A DNA stretch of 64,000 bases from Luteimonas huabeiensis HB2 (GCF_000559025.1 NZ_JAAN01000014.1:1-64000); one strand, 5' to 3'. Counted from the stretch's first letter, positions 37,060-46,692 are shown. Notes: generated from the letters alone by a model not told the origin. Numbers and translations: made by a program.

Positions 37060-39537
37060 CTATGTCGTGCGTGGGTCGCGATATGCGAGCAACCTGAGCG
37101 CATTGAACACCACCAGTAGCGTGGACCCCTCATGGATGGCGACGGCCGGGCCGATGCCCAGGCCGAAGATCGTGGCAGGCACCAGGAATGCCACGATCCC
37201 GAGGCTGACGTAGACGTTCTGCCGGATCACGCCGCGGGTATGCCGGCTCAGGCCCACCGCGAATGGCAGGTGGCGCAGGTCGTCGGCCATCAGCGCGACG
37301 TCGGCAGTTTCCAGCGCGACGTCGGAACCGGCCGCACCCATCGAGATGCCGACCGTGGCGTTGGCCATCGCCGGCGCGTCGTTGACGCCATCGCCGACCA
37401 TCGCGACCTTGTCTTGCTCGCGCAGCTTGCGGATGGCTTCGACCTTATCCTCGGGCATCAGGTCTCCCCAGGCTTCGTCGAGACCCACTTCCGAGGCGAT
37501 CGCCTCGGCGACGCGCTGATGGTCGCCGGAGATCATGATCATGCGCGTGATGCCGAGCGCGCGCAGTTCCTTGAGCGCCTCCGGCGCACCCTCGCGCGCA
37601 GTGTCGAGCAGGCCGATCGCGCCCAGGTCGCGCGTGCCCTGCCTGACCACCATCGAGGTGCGGCCGGCCTCGCGCAGCTGCGCGATGGCGGCCGCCGCGG
37701 ACTCGCCCAGCGGCGCAACGCCGTCGGCACCGAACATCTCGGCCTTGCCGATCCACACCGTCTCGCCGCCGAGCGTGGCGGTAACGCCGCGGCCGATGAG
37801 GTTTTCCAGTCCGCTGGCGGACGGGATCTCGCGCCCACCCAGTCGTTCCCGGCCATCCCGGGCGATGGCCGCGGCTAGCGGATGGTCGCTGAGCGACTCG
37901 ACCGCGACTGCGACGGTGAGCAGTTCCTCCTCCGTGACACCGTCCACCGCAACGACGTCGGTGATGCGAGGCCGGCCTTCGGTGAGCGTGCCGGTCTTGT
38001 CGAAGGCCATGGCGTTGAGCGAACCCAGTTCCTCCAGCGGTGCGCCGCCCTTGATCAGCACGCCGCCGCGTGCCGCACGGGCGATGCCCGAGAGCACCGC
38101 ACTGGGCGTGGCGATGGCGAGTGCACAGGGGCTGGCAGCGACGAGGACGGCCATCGCGCGGTAGAAGCTGTCGCGGAAGGGCTCGTCGACGACGACCCAG
38201 GCGAATAGCAGGAGGACGGCCAGCATCAGCACCGCGGGCACGAAGATGCGCTCGAACCGGTCGGTGAAGCGCTGGGTCGGCGACTTGCGTGTCTCGGCCT
38301 CGCTGACCATCTTCACCACGCGCGCCAGCGCCGAATCGCTGGACTTGCGCGTGACCTCGATCTCGATCGCGCCGCTGCCGTTGATGGTGCCGGCAAACAC
38401 GCGCGAGGCGGCATCGACGCCATCGGGCCGTGCCCGCGCCGTCACGGCGTCGTCCACGGGGCGCTTGTCGACCGGAATGCTCTCGCCGGTCACCGGCGCC
38501 TGGTTCACGCTGGAGGTGCCCAGCACAAGGAAGCCGTCGGCTGGCAGGCGCTCGTTGGGTTTGACCAGCACCACGTCGCCGACGACGAGATCCTCGACGG
38601 CGATGTCCTGCACCTGGCCGTCGCGGCGCACGATGGCCGTGTCGGGCGCCAGTTCGGCCAGCGCCTCGATCGCGCGCTTGGCGCGACCCATCGCGTAGTG
38701 CTCGAGCGCGTGTCCGAGGCTGAACAGGAACAGCAGCAGCGCGCCCTCAGCCCATGAACCGAGCGCCGCGGCGCCGGCGGCAGCGACCAGCATCAGCGTA
38801 TCGATCTCGAACCGCTTCATGCGCAGGTTGTCGATCGCCTCGCGCAGCGTGTAGATGCCGCCGAAGAAGTACGCCGCGACGTAGCAGGCGAGCGGGAGCC
38901 AGCCAGGCGCACCGGCGACCAGCTTCTCGATGGCGTACCCGGTGATCAGTAGACCGCCGCAGACCAGAGCGAAGATCAGCTCGGTGTTCGGGCCGAGCAG
39001 GCCGCCGTGCGCGTGCCCTTTGTGATCGCCGGCTTCATGATCGTGGTCGTGATCCCCTTCGGCATGGGCATGCTGTTCCTTGGCCGGTTGCCCACGCGGC
39101 ACCACCTTGAGTTCCGCCAGCGCCTTCCGCAGGTCCTGCTCAGAGGTTCGCTCACGGTCGAACTCGATGGCGACCCGACCCGCGGCACTGGCCTCGGCTT
39201 CCAGGACGCCCGGAAGCGCCCGCAGGCGCTCGCCGACCGTCCGCGCCCGGCGCTGGTGGACGATGCCGTCCACCTCCCAGGAGGCGTGGCCGTAGCGGCC
39301 GCTGATCGCAGCGCCAGCCCCCTCGACGATCTCGCGGATGCGCGCCAGCGGAAGCATCTCGGCGTTGTAGTGGATGCACACCTGCGCCGGCGTTCCATCC
39401 TCGCCGTCGCGGACGTGGACCTGCTCGATGCCGTCCCGGCCCTCAAGATCACGGATCAAGCGTCCGACGCAGGCGTCGGCCTGGTCGGGAACATGTGGAA
39501 GCAGGATCTGCAGATCCAAGCGTAGCTTTTCAGTCAT
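37060..39537 (-). CDS. Heavy-metal P-type ATPase, P1B-4-like (CzcP/CadA group)
   Basis: 825 residues. Two HMA-like N-terminal regions (1-145) lack a CxxC; a His/Asp-rich linker (~156-178, HAHAEGDHDHDHEAGDHKGH) follows. The TM4 metal site is SPC (469-471, VAASPCALAIATPSA) instead of CPC, the phosphorylation motif is AFDKTGTLTEGRP (Asp513), MVGDGVNDAPAMANATVG is the hinge, and HEGSTLLVVFNALRLL stands near the C-terminus. SPC plus HEGST is the signature of P1B-4 pumps, known to export Co, Zn, Cd or Ni. It is last in the czc operon and probably removes the same metals from the cytoplasm to feed CzcCBA. Confidence 0.92.
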   Translation of the reverse strand: MTEKLRLDLQILLPHVPDQADACVGRLIRDLEGRDGIEQVHVRDGEDGTPAQVCIHYNAEMLPLARIREIVEGAGAAISGRYGHASWEVDGIVHQRRARTVGERLRALPGVLEAEASAAGRVAIEFDRERTSEQDLRKALAELKVVPRGQPAKEQHAHAEGDHDHDHEAGDHKGHAHGGLLGPNTELIFALVCGGLLITGYAIEKLVAGAPGWLPLACYVAAYFFGGIYTLREAIDNLRMKRFEIDTLMLVAAAGAAALGSWAEGALLLFLFSLGHALEHYAMGRAKRAIEALAELAPDTAIVRRDGQVQDIAVEDLVVGDVVLVKPNERLPADGFLVLGTSSVNQAPVTGESIPVDKRPVDDAVTARARPDGVDAASRVFAGTINGSGAIEIEVTRKSSDSALARVVKMVSEAETRKSPTQRFTDRFERIFVPAVLMLAVLLLFAWVVVDEPFRDSFYRAMAVLVAASPCALAIATPSAVLSGIARAARGGVLIKGGAPLEELGSLNAMAFDKTGTLTEGRPRITDVVAVDGVTEEELLTVAVAVESLSDHPLAAAIARDGRERLGGREIPSASGLENLIGRGVTATLGGETVWIGKAEMFGADGVAPLGESAAAAIAQLREAGRTSMVVRQGTRDLGAIGLLDTAREGAPEALKELRALGITRMIMISGDHQRVAEAIASEVGLDEAWGDLMPEDKVEAIRKLREQDKVAMVGDGVNDAPAMANATVGISMGAAGSDVALETADVALMADDLRHLPFAVGLSRHTRGVIRQNVYVSLGIVAFLVPATIFGLGIGPAVAIHEGSTLLVVFNALRLLAYRDPRTT

Positions 39538-39651
39538 GGCGTTCTCCTTGGGTCTGCTGGAGAGGGAAATTGACGGTCGGCCCGTTTGCGAGGAAGGTCA
39601 GCGTATCTTCGGAGTCGCGTCCCGAAACTGGGCATCGCAGACATTGTCGTT

Positions 39652-40233
39652 TCATCCTGTCTTGGCCTCCTCCCGGACGCTACGCAGGATTTCGATGCCG
39701 CCGAGGGAAGCAACCACCGCGATCAGCGCACCCGCGACCAGGTCCGGCCAGGACGAACCCAACCACAACACCAGCGCGCCGGCGACGATCACGCCGCCAT
39801 TGGAGACGAAGTCGTTGAAGCTGAAAGTCTCCGCGGCCTTCATGTTGACGTCGTCGGACCGCATGCGGCGCAGCAGCACCAGGCACCATAGGTTGATCGC
39901 GGCCGCGACCAGCGCCAGCCCCATCATCACCGGGCCCAACGGCTCGGCGCCGTACAGCCAGCGCCTGACCACGTCCGCCATCACCGCGACCGCGAACAGC
40001 AGCAGCATCACGCCGGACACGGCGGCCGCCCCGCGTTTCCACGCGGGACGGCGGTCGATGGCGAGGTAGCTCAGCAGATAGACGGCTGCGTCCGATCCGT
40101 TGTCGACGGCATTGGCGAGCAGGGCGCTGGAATCGGCCATCCAGCCGGCCGCGCCCAGCCCGGCGAACAGCGCCAGGTTCCACAGCAGCACCTGCCGCAG
40201 GACGCTTTTCTGCCGGGCCGGATCGAGCGTCAC
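39652..40233 (-). CDS. Truncated cation-diffusion-facilitator-like protein (mini-CDF)
   Basis: 193 residues from a GTG at 40233 overlapping the czcA stop (GTGA). About six transmembrane helices are visible. The TM2 metal motif is DNGSD (DxxxD, as in FieF-like CDFs), but the TM5 partner reads FSFNDFVSNGG, where the usual His of HxxxD is Phe. The cytoplasmic C-terminal dimer domain of CDF proteins is absent. It could be a short CDF variant that works with CzcA or CzcP, or a degenerate CzcD. Zinc/cadmium export is inferred from the operon only. Confidence 0.75.
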   Translation of the reverse strand: MTLDPARQKSVLRQVLLWNLALFAGLGAAGWMADSSALLANAVDNGSDAAVYLLSYLAIDRRPAWKRGAAAVSGVMLLLFAVAVMADVVRRWLYGAEPLGPVMMGLALVAAAINLWCLVLLRRMRSDDVNMKAAETFSFNDFVSNGGVIVAGALVLWLGSSWPDLVAGALIAVVASLGGIEILRSVREEAKTG

Positions 40234-43200
40234 GTCGCGTGCCGCCTGGGTCGATGCTTCGCGGTCGCGCGTGCCGCGAAGGTGGGTAGTACGAGCAGCG
40301 TCAGCACCGTCGCCGTGATCAGGCCGCCGATGACGACGGTCGCCAGCGGTTTCTGCACCTCGGCACCGGATCCGGTCGCGATCGCCATCGGGACGAAGCC
40401 GACGATGGCCACCAACGCGGTGGTCAGCACCGCCCGCAGGCGGTTGGCGGCACCGGTCGCCGCCGCTTCCAGAGGCTCGTCCCCCGCGGCCAGGCGTTCA
40501 CGGATGGCCTGCATCAGCACCAGGCCGTTGAGCGTCGCAACGCCGGAGACCGCGATGAAGCCCACCGCCGCGGACACCGAGAAGGGCATGCCGCGCACCA
40601 GCAGCGCCAGTATGCCTCCGACCAGCGCCAGCGGGACGCAGACGAAGACCAGCGTCGCCTCACGGATGGTGCCCAGTGCCATATACAACAGTGCGCCGAT
40701 CATCAGGAACACGACCGGGATCACCAGCGCCAGCCGCGCCTCGGCACGCTGCAGGTTCTCGAACTGCCCGCCCCAGTCAAGGTAGACGCCGCTGGGCAGA
40801 GACACATCGGCCACGGCTGCCTGCGCCTCCCCGACGAAGCCGCCCAGGTCACGGCCACGGACGTTGGCCTGCACCACGATGCGACGGCTGCCGTTGTTGC
40901 GGCTGATCTGGTTGGGTCCTTCGCTGACCTCGATGCGCGCGACCGAGGACAGCGGCACCACGGTGCCGTCGGGAGCTACCACGGGCAGTGCAGCGAGCCG
41001 GGCCGGATCATTCCGAGCGTCTTCATCGAGCCGAACTACCACGTCGAACCGGCGGTCGCCCTCGAAGATCTTGCCGGCGGCAGTGCCACCAATGCCAGTT
41101 GCCAATGCCTCGCTTACGTCCGCTGCGGTCAAGCCATACTGTGCGGCAGCGGCATGGTCGACCCGCACGGTGAGCGTCGGCAGGCCCGACACCTGCTCCA
41201 CGCGCACGTCCGCCGCGCCGTCGATGCTGCGGAGCTTGAGCGAAATCTGGTCGGCGATCGGCTGCAGGACGTCGAAGTCGTCGCCGAACACCATCACAGC
41301 CAGGTCCGTGCGCACGCCGGAGATCAGTTCGTTGAAACGCAGTTCGATCGGCTGGCTGAACTCGAACGCATTGCCGATCTGGTTGCCGACGATGCCCTCA
41401 AGCCGGCCGATCAAGTCTTCCTTGCTTAACGACTTGTCTGGCCACTCGGATTTCGGCTTGAGCACGATCACGCTGTCCGAGATGTTGGTCGGCATGGGAT
41501 CGATGGCCGCCTCCGCCGTACCAGTACGGGAGAAGACAGTCTTCACTTCGGGTTCGCTGGCGAGGGTCTTCTCCAGGGCCAGTTGCATCGCTAGCGACTG
41601 CTCCAGCGAGGCGGAAGGAACCCGCAGCGCCTGCATCGCCAGGTTGCCCTCGTCGAGGGTCGGCATGAACTCCCGGCCCAGCGAAACGAATGCCGTGAAG
41701 CCGATCGCAAGCATGGCGACCGCGCCGAGCAGGACCGTGCGGGGCCGCGCAACCGCAGCGCGGATGACCGGCTCGGCTTTGCCGCGTACGAAGCGGATGA
41801 TGCGGGTCTCGTGTTCGCCGTCGTGACCATGCTCCTTTTCTGATATCGACGCATGTGCAGGTTTCGGCTTGGGATCACGCACAAACAAGGCAGCCATCGC
41901 CGGCACGAAAGTAAAGGAGAAGATGAACGCTCCGACCAGGGCGAGCATGAAGGTCGCGGCCATCGGCTGGAACGTCTTGCCCTCTACGCCTTCCAGCGTG
42001 AGGATCGGCGCGAACACCAGCAGGATGATGAGCTGGCCGAATGCGGCCGGCCGCACCATCTTGCGCGCCGCCTGGATCGCGACGCCGAGGCGCTCCCCGG
42101 CGGAGAGCGACCGTCCCAGTTCGGCCTGCTTCTGGCCGAGCATCAGCAGCGTGGCCTCGATCACGATCACCGCACCGTCGACGAGGATGCCGAAGTCCAG
42201 CGCGCCCAGGCTCATCAGGTTGCCGCTGATCCCGAAGCGGTTCATGCCGATCACCGCGAACAGGAACGACAGCGGGATCACCAGCGCGGTGATCGCCGCG
42301 GCACGCATGTTGCCGAGCAGCAGGAACAGCACCACGATGACCAGCAGCGCGCCCTCGGTGAGGTTCCTGGCGACGGTCTTGATCGTGGAGTTGACCAGCA
42401 TGCTGCGGTCGAGCACGGGTTCGGCGACGATGCCCGGAGGCAGGGAGCGGTTGACCTCGGCCAGACGCTCCGCCGCTGCCTGCGCCACCGTGCGGCTGTT
42501 GCCGCCGGCAATCATCAGTGCCGTCCCGAGCACCGCTTCATGGCCGTCGCGCGTGGCGGCGCCCAGCCGCGGCGCCTGTCCCAGCTCGACACTGGCCACG
42601 TCCGAAACGCGGATCACCACGCCGCCGCGATTGGCGACCGGCGACTGTGCGAGGTCGTCGACCGTCTGCGCCAGGGCATCGGCCCGGACGATCAGGCCTT
42701 CGCCGGCACGCTGGACGAAGCCTGCGCCGGCCTGGACGTTGGCGCGTTCCAGCGCTTGCACCAGATCGCCCAGGCCAAGACCGTAGGCGGCCAGCCGCTC
42801 GGTGTTCGGGCGGACGGCGTATTCCTTGACGTAGCCGCCGATCATGTCAACGCCCGCCAGGCCCGGCGTCGTGCGCATCTGCGGCGCGATGATCCAGTCC
42901 TGCACCGTGCGCAGATAGGTGGCGCGTTCTTTCGCCGTCGCGAGCCGGTCGCCCTCCGGCGTGAGATAGACCTCGCCGGCCTGCCATCCGGGCGTGTTCG
43001 GCTTGCCGACGTTCTCCGGGTCGAACGGGACGAAGTCCACCGTCCACATCAGCACCTCGCCGAGGCCGGTGGTGACCGGCGACATCATCGGCACCACGTC
43101 CTCGGGCAAGTCTTCCTGCACCTCGCGCATGCGCTCGGCCACTTGCTGACGTGCGAAGTAGATGTCGGTCTGGTCGGTGAAGATGGCGGTGACCTGCGAG

Positions 43201-43469
43201 AACCCGTTGCGCGAGAGCGAACGCGTGCTGGTCAGGCCGGGGATGCCGGCCAGCGCCGTCTCAAGCGGGTACGTGACCTGTCGCTCGATCTGGCCTGGAG
43301 CAAGTGCGGGTGCGATGGTATTGATCTGCACCTGCCGATTGGTGATGTCCGGTACCGCGTCGATCGGTAGCTTGCCGAGCTGGAACAGGCCATACGCCGC
43401 GATGACCGCGGCGACGAAGACCACCGCCCAGCGGAAGCGCACCGCCGTTTCAATGATGAGTTTGAACAT
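40230..43469 (-). CDS. czcA: CzcA-type heavy-metal RND pump
   Basis: 1079 residues. The heavy-metal (HME1) signature LGALDFGILVDGAVIVIEAT with two acidic residues in TM4 distinguishes it from drug RND pumps. Other landmarks are PDITNRQVQINTIAPALAPG near the start, ARQQVAERMREVQEDLPEDV in the porter domain, FLPALL-type TM segments and a His/Asp-rich loop (ISEKEHGHDGEHETRI) between TM6 and the second half. It is the proton-driven inner-membrane engine of the CzcCBA tripartite exporter for Co, Zn and Cd from the periplasm. The gap to czcB is 10 bases. Confidence 0.95.
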   Translation of the reverse strand: MFKLIIETAVRFRWAVVFVAAVIAAYGLFQLGKLPIDAVPDITNRQVQINTIAPALAPGQIERQVTYPLETALAGIPGLTSTRSLSRNGFSQVTAIFTDQTDIYFARQQVAERMREVQEDLPEDVVPMMSPVTTGLGEVLMWTVDFVPFDPENVGKPNTPGWQAGEVYLTPEGDRLATAKERATYLRTVQDWIIAPQMRTTPGLAGVDMIGGYVKEYAVRPNTERLAAYGLGLGDLVQALERANVQAGAGFVQRAGEGLIVRADALAQTVDDLAQSPVANRGGVVIRVSDVASVELGQAPRLGAATRDGHEAVLGTALMIAGGNSRTVAQAAAERLAEVNRSLPPGIVAEPVLDRSMLVNSTIKTVARNLTEGALLVIVVLFLLLGNMRAAAITALVIPLSFLFAVIGMNRFGISGNLMSLGALDFGILVDGAVIVIEATLLMLGQKQAELGRSLSAGERLGVAIQAARKMVRPAAFGQLIILLVFAPILTLEGVEGKTFQPMAATFMLALVGAFIFSFTFVPAMAALFVRDPKPKPAHASISEKEHGHDGEHETRIIRFVRGKAEPVIRAAVARPRTVLLGAVAMLAIGFTAFVSLGREFMPTLDEGNLAMQALRVPSASLEQSLAMQLALEKTLASEPEVKTVFSRTGTAEAAIDPMPTNISDSVIVLKPKSEWPDKSLSKEDLIGRLEGIVGNQIGNAFEFSQPIELRFNELISGVRTDLAVMVFGDDFDVLQPIADQISLKLRSIDGAADVRVEQVSGLPTLTVRVDHAAAAQYGLTAADVSEALATGIGGTAAGKIFEGDRRFDVVVRLDEDARNDPARLAALPVVAPDGTVVPLSSVARIEVSEGPNQISRNNGSRRIVVQANVRGRDLGGFVGEAQAAVADVSLPSGVYLDWGGQFENLQRAEARLALVIPVVFLMIGALLYMALGTIREATLVFVCVPLALVGGILALLVRGMPFSVSAAVGFIAVSGVATLNGLVLMQAIRERLAAGDEPLEAAATGAANRLRAVLTTALVAIVGFVPMAIATGSGAEVQKPLATVVIGGLITATVLTLLVLPTFAARATAKHRPRRHAT

Positions 43470-43479
43470 GGCGGGGTCC

Positions 43480-44742
43480 TCAGTGGCCGTGCTCGGCCTC
43501 GCCCTTGGCGAGTTCGGCCTTCAGCAGGAATGCGTTGGTGCCGGCGACGCGCTCGTCGCCCGACAGCCCGTTGAGGATCTCGATGCGCCCGCCCGCGCGG
43601 CGACCGGCGAGCACCGGGGTCGCACGGAAGCCCTTGCCGTTGTCGGCCACGAATACGACCGAGCGGCCCTCCACGGTTTGCACGGCGTCGGCAGGCACGG
43701 TCAACGTGTCGTCTTTGGCCGCCGCGACCACGACGCCGGACACCGGCGTACCTGCCGGCGGCAGCGGGCCGGATTCCGGGCGCGCACGGATGATCGCCAT
43801 GCCACCCTGCTCGCGGACATCGGCGGCGGAGCCGATCACGATGGCACTGAAGCTGCCGTTCGTGCCGGTGACTTCGATGCGCGCGCCGGGTTCGACTTGC
43901 GCCGCGAGCGCGGGCGGGGCGGAAAACACGAGTTCTGTCTGCGCTGGATCGGCCACGTTGGCCACGATGTCACCCGCGGCGACGAAGCCGCCGGGCGTCA
44001 CCTGGACCGCGCCGACCACGCCTGGTACCGAGCTGGTAATGGTCACGCGCCCACCTGCGTTCGGCGAGCCGGCCGCGACGACCTGGGCTGCGGCCGCACG
44101 GGCCGCCGCTTCGGCCGATAGCGAGCGTGCCCGCGAGGCTTCGAGTTCCTGTTTTGCGACCACGCCCTGAGTTACCAGCGCCTGGTCGCGCTGATACACC
44201 AGCCGTGCCGCTTCCGCTTCGGCGCGTGCCGCATCCGCATTCGCACGCATCGTTGCGGCTTCGCCGCTGACAATCACTGCCAGAGGCTGGCCGACGCGAA
44301 CCCTGGTGCCGGGTGCGACGATGACGCGCTCCACGCGACCACCGATGGAAGCAGCAACGGCGGCACGTGCGCCAATAGCGGGCTCGACACGTCCACTCAG
44401 GCGTGTCTCGCTGCCACCACCGCGACCAACGGCAACCACCTGGATACCTGACGCTTCGATCTGCTGCTGGGTCAGGGCAACCAGGCCCTCCTCGCTCTCG
44501 GTCGCTTCATCGCCATGGTCGTCATGGCTGTCTTTCTCGTCATGGCCCCCTTCGGCGCCGTGATCTGCATGGCTTTCTTGTGTCTGATCGTCACCGTGCG
44601 ATCCATGGCCGTCATCATCGGAGTGGGCAGCATGGGACGCTCCGGCATCCTGGCTGCTGGTGAGCCTCGCAAGGCCGAAGCCTGCGACGAGGGCGACCAG
44701 GAGTGCGGCGACGTAAATCAGCCGCTTAGTATTTGTTTTCAT
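43480..44742 (-). CDS. czcB: CzcB-type periplasmic adaptor with His-rich N-terminus
   Basis: 420 residues. An N-terminal signal-anchor (LIYVAALLVALVAGFGLARL) is followed by a strikingly His/Asp/Glu-rich stretch (~35-85, e.g. HSDDDGHGSHGDDQTQESHA), likely to bind metal. Lipoyl halves (AAVAASIGGRVERVIVAPGT, VTITSSVPGVVGAVQVTPGG) flank a coiled-coil hairpin (~150-210). The C-terminus also ends in HGH. It bridges CzcA and CzcC. The start overlaps the czcC stop (ATGA). Confidence 0.93.
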   Translation of the reverse strand: MKTNTKRLIYVAALLVALVAGFGLARLTSSQDAGASHAAHSDDDGHGSHGDDQTQESHADHGAEGGHDEKDSHDDHGDEATESEEGLVALTQQQIEASGIQVVAVGRGGGSETRLSGRVEPAIGARAAVAASIGGRVERVIVAPGTRVRVGQPLAVIVSGEAATMRANADAARAEAEAARLVYQRDQALVTQGVVAKQELEASRARSLSAEAAARAAAAQVVAAGSPNAGGRVTITSSVPGVVGAVQVTPGGFVAAGDIVANVADPAQTELVFSAPPALAAQVEPGARIEVTGTNGSFSAIVIGSAADVREQGGMAIIRARPESGPLPPAGTPVSGVVVAAAKDDTLTVPADAVQTVEGRSVVFVADNGKGFRATPVLAGRRAGGRIEILNGLSGDERVAGTNAFLLKAELAKGEAEHGH

Positions 44743-45998
44743 CGGGATTCTCCGAACGGGGCGCGGCCTTCCAGGAGCGCCAGGTCGATTTCGGCAAGAA
44801 CGCGCGCGATCCGCGCGTCCACGGCGGCATTGCGCGAGGCGATCAACGCCGAGCGCGTGCTGCGAAGTTCAAGTTGCGAGATTCGGCCAGCCTCGAAACC
44901 GACGCGGGACAGGCGATAGGCCTCCTCGGCAGCTGCGACACCGCTATCGGCGGCGCGTGTCCGGCTGTTCGAGGCGGCTAGCGTGGCCTCTGCGGCCAGT
45001 CGCTCCGCCCGTACCTCCTGCTTCTGCGCGATCAGCCGGGCCTCGGCGGCCCGCTGCTCGGCATATGCGGCTCGAATGCCACCCCGATTGCGATCGAACA
45101 GTGGAATGGTCAACTCGAGGCCGACCGTAAATGCCTCATCGTTGGTTTCCCGGAACCGGGTCCTGCCAACGGCGGCGCTGACATCCGGAAGCGCGCGACG
45201 CCGTTCGACCGTCACCAGTCGGCTCGCGGCATCAAGTTCGGCCTGGGCAACCCGGACGGCGAGAGGATCGTCTGCACCGACTCCGGTCGGGTTGGAAGTA
45301 CGGTCCAACAGGCTTGCACTGATGGCTTGGACGGGTCTTTCGAGCATGGCGATCGCCGACAACCGTGCGAACGCACCGTCGCGGAGGGCCTTGGTTTCAT
45401 CGAGTGCCGCCCTGGCGGCCTCGACCTCGCTCTGTGCCTGGACACCGCGCAGGGTCGCCTCGCGGCCCTGTTCAACCATGGCCGCGACCCCGCGCGCGTC
45501 CTGCTCGGTCAGCGACAGGGCCTCAGCAGCGAGGTCGTAGCGTCGTGCTGCGGCTTCGGCCTCGGCATAGGCCAGTGCCAACTGGCCCGCGACCTGCCAG
45601 CGAGTCTGCACGCGCCGAAGGTCCGCCGCGTTGGCCTCGGAACGCGCCGCCTGGATTCGGGCGGAGCGCTGGCCAAACAGTTCAAGGGGCTGGTTGATCG
45701 ACAGCGTCGTTTCGCCGTTGCCGGTACCGTTGTAGGGGCCGGTACCGTAGACGTTCTCTCGGCTGTAGGCGATTGAGGGATTGGGAAGGGCGCGGGCCTG
45801 CTCCGCACGGGCGGCAGCTGCGTCATAGACGGCATTGGCTTCGAGCGTCGACGGCAGCGCGTCGAGCCGGGCAACTAAATCATCGTAGGACGGGGCGGTC
45901 TCGACGACAGTGTCGTTCGCCATTGAAGGCGACGCCAATGCCAAGACAGCCACGGCCAGTCCGACCGCGATGAGCGGCCGTCCAAGCGGCGTAAACAT
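44739..45998 (-). CDS. czcC: CzcC-type outer membrane factor (TolC family)
   Basis: 419 residues with signal peptide (LIAVGLAVAVLALASPSMA). TolC-like repeats are visible: ARAEQARALPNPSIAYSREN, then LELFGQRSARIQAARSEANA, and in the second half TVERRRALPDVSAAVGRTRF followed by LELTIPLFDRNRGGIRAAYA. These supply the outer-membrane channel for the CzcBA metal pump. First large gene of the operon after the czcI-like gene, which ends 57 bases upstream. Confidence 0.93.
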   Translation of the reverse strand: MFTPLGRPLIAVGLAVAVLALASPSMANDTVVETAPSYDDLVARLDALPSTLEANAVYDAAAARAEQARALPNPSIAYSRENVYGTGPYNGTGNGETTLSINQPLELFGQRSARIQAARSEANAADLRRVQTRWQVAGQLALAYAEAEAAARRYDLAAEALSLTEQDARGVAAMVEQGREATLRGVQAQSEVEAARAALDETKALRDGAFARLSAIAMLERPVQAISASLLDRTSNPTGVGADDPLAVRVAQAELDAASRLVTVERRRALPDVSAAVGRTRFRETNDEAFTVGLELTIPLFDRNRGGIRAAYAEQRAAEARLIAQKQEVRAERLAAEATLAASNSRTRAADSGVAAAEEAYRLSRVGFEAGRISQLELRSTRSALIASRNAAVDARIARVLAEIDLALLEGRAPFGESR

Positions 45999-46055
45999 GG
46001 GAACTCCGGAAGCAAAAGTTGACGTGGGAACCCGTCAGAACGGGCACTGAACACG

Positions 46056-46421
46056 TCAGCCTCGCGGAGGCCTCAGGGGTCCTTCGGATATTCCGGATGC
46101 GGGAGGATCATCCTGCGATACAGCCTGAACGGCGCGCACGGCGTCGTAGCCCACAGTCGTACTGGATGGGACGTTTGCTGTCGAGTGATGGCAATGGCCG
46201 TGGGCGCAGACGCCGTGGGCGTCGCCGGAGTCATCCCCCTTGCCGGCATCGTCGCTTGGCGATGACGCATGGTCATCCAATGCAATCGCCGTATGCGTAT
46301 CGAGCGATTCGAACGAGCAAGCGAACGCATCGGCGATAGGCAAGATCACCAGCACTGCGACCAGCAGTGCGGCGATGGTGCTTTTCAGCTTGACGAGTGT
46401 CCGATGCATCGGGCAAAACAT
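46056..46421 (-). CDS. CzcI/CopL-like small exported metal-resistance protein
   Basis: 121 residues from the ATG at 46421, served by GGGGAG ~11 bases upstream; Met5 (46409) is an alternative. A hydrophobic export segment (STIAALLVAVLVILPIADAF) is followed by a Ser/Asp/His-rich region and the metal-binding CAHGHCHH. The C-terminus is EGPLRPPRG. This is the czcI position at the head of czcCBA operons, where the product is thought to sense or bind periplasmic metal. A frameshifted paralogue lies at 53853-54169. The open frame extends further upstream, but that part is a relaxase relic. Confidence 0.78.
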   Translation of the reverse strand: MFCPMHRTLVKLKSTIAALLVAVLVILPIADAFACSFESLDTHTAIALDDHASSPSDDAGKGDDSGDAHGVCAHGHCHHSTANVPSSTTVGYDAVRAVQAVSQDDPPASGISEGPLRPPRG

Positions 46422-46480
46422 ACCAGTCAAGGCTCCCCGGACACAATAACAAGCTGCCTTCCCCCTATAGAAATCCAACA

Positions 46481-46575
46481 GGGCCGCCAGCGCCTTGCTC
46501 AGGCCTCCCCAAAACTCTTGCAAAACCGAGGCTTGGCCGGCCTGCCGCACCGACTCGCCCAGCATGCTGGCGTGC
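46481..46575 (-). pseudogene. Fossil fragment of a MobH relaxase (traI) gene
   Basis: On the minus strand it reads LGESVRQAGQASVLQEFWGG, LSKALAALLDF, matching LGELVRQADQASVAQELGGD, PSKALAAPRHA of the intact traI at 55465-55560; the DNA is about 80% identical by eye over ~95 bases with small indels. It sits directly before the czcI-like gene and in its frame. It shows that a second traI-like sequence once occupied this place. Confidence 0.75.
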
Positions 46576-46631
46576 TGATCTAAAGGGTAATCTTTGGGGT
46601 CTATTCAGCTAGAAACTATGAGCCCTTCTCC

Positions 46632-46643
46632 GGGGGGGGGGGG
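46632..46643 (+). repeat. 12-base G homopolymer
   Basis: An uninterrupted run of 12 G between the eptA-like stop and the start of the metal operon. Such tracts are prone to slipped-strand change, or to sequencing error. Confidence 0.8.
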
Positions 46644-46692
46644 CTGGGGATCGAAGGAATGGCCGGTCGAGAATGTGCTCCTTCCAAAGCCC

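Noticed and set aside
44515..44919. 134-codon plus-strand frame inside czcB/czcC
   Set aside because: Shadow of the His/Asp-rich part of czcB read in antisense, where His codons become Met/Val codons.
46422..46565. N-terminal extension of the czcI-like protein
   Set aside because: The extension matches the relaxase fragment, and the signal segment starts at 46421 or 46409.
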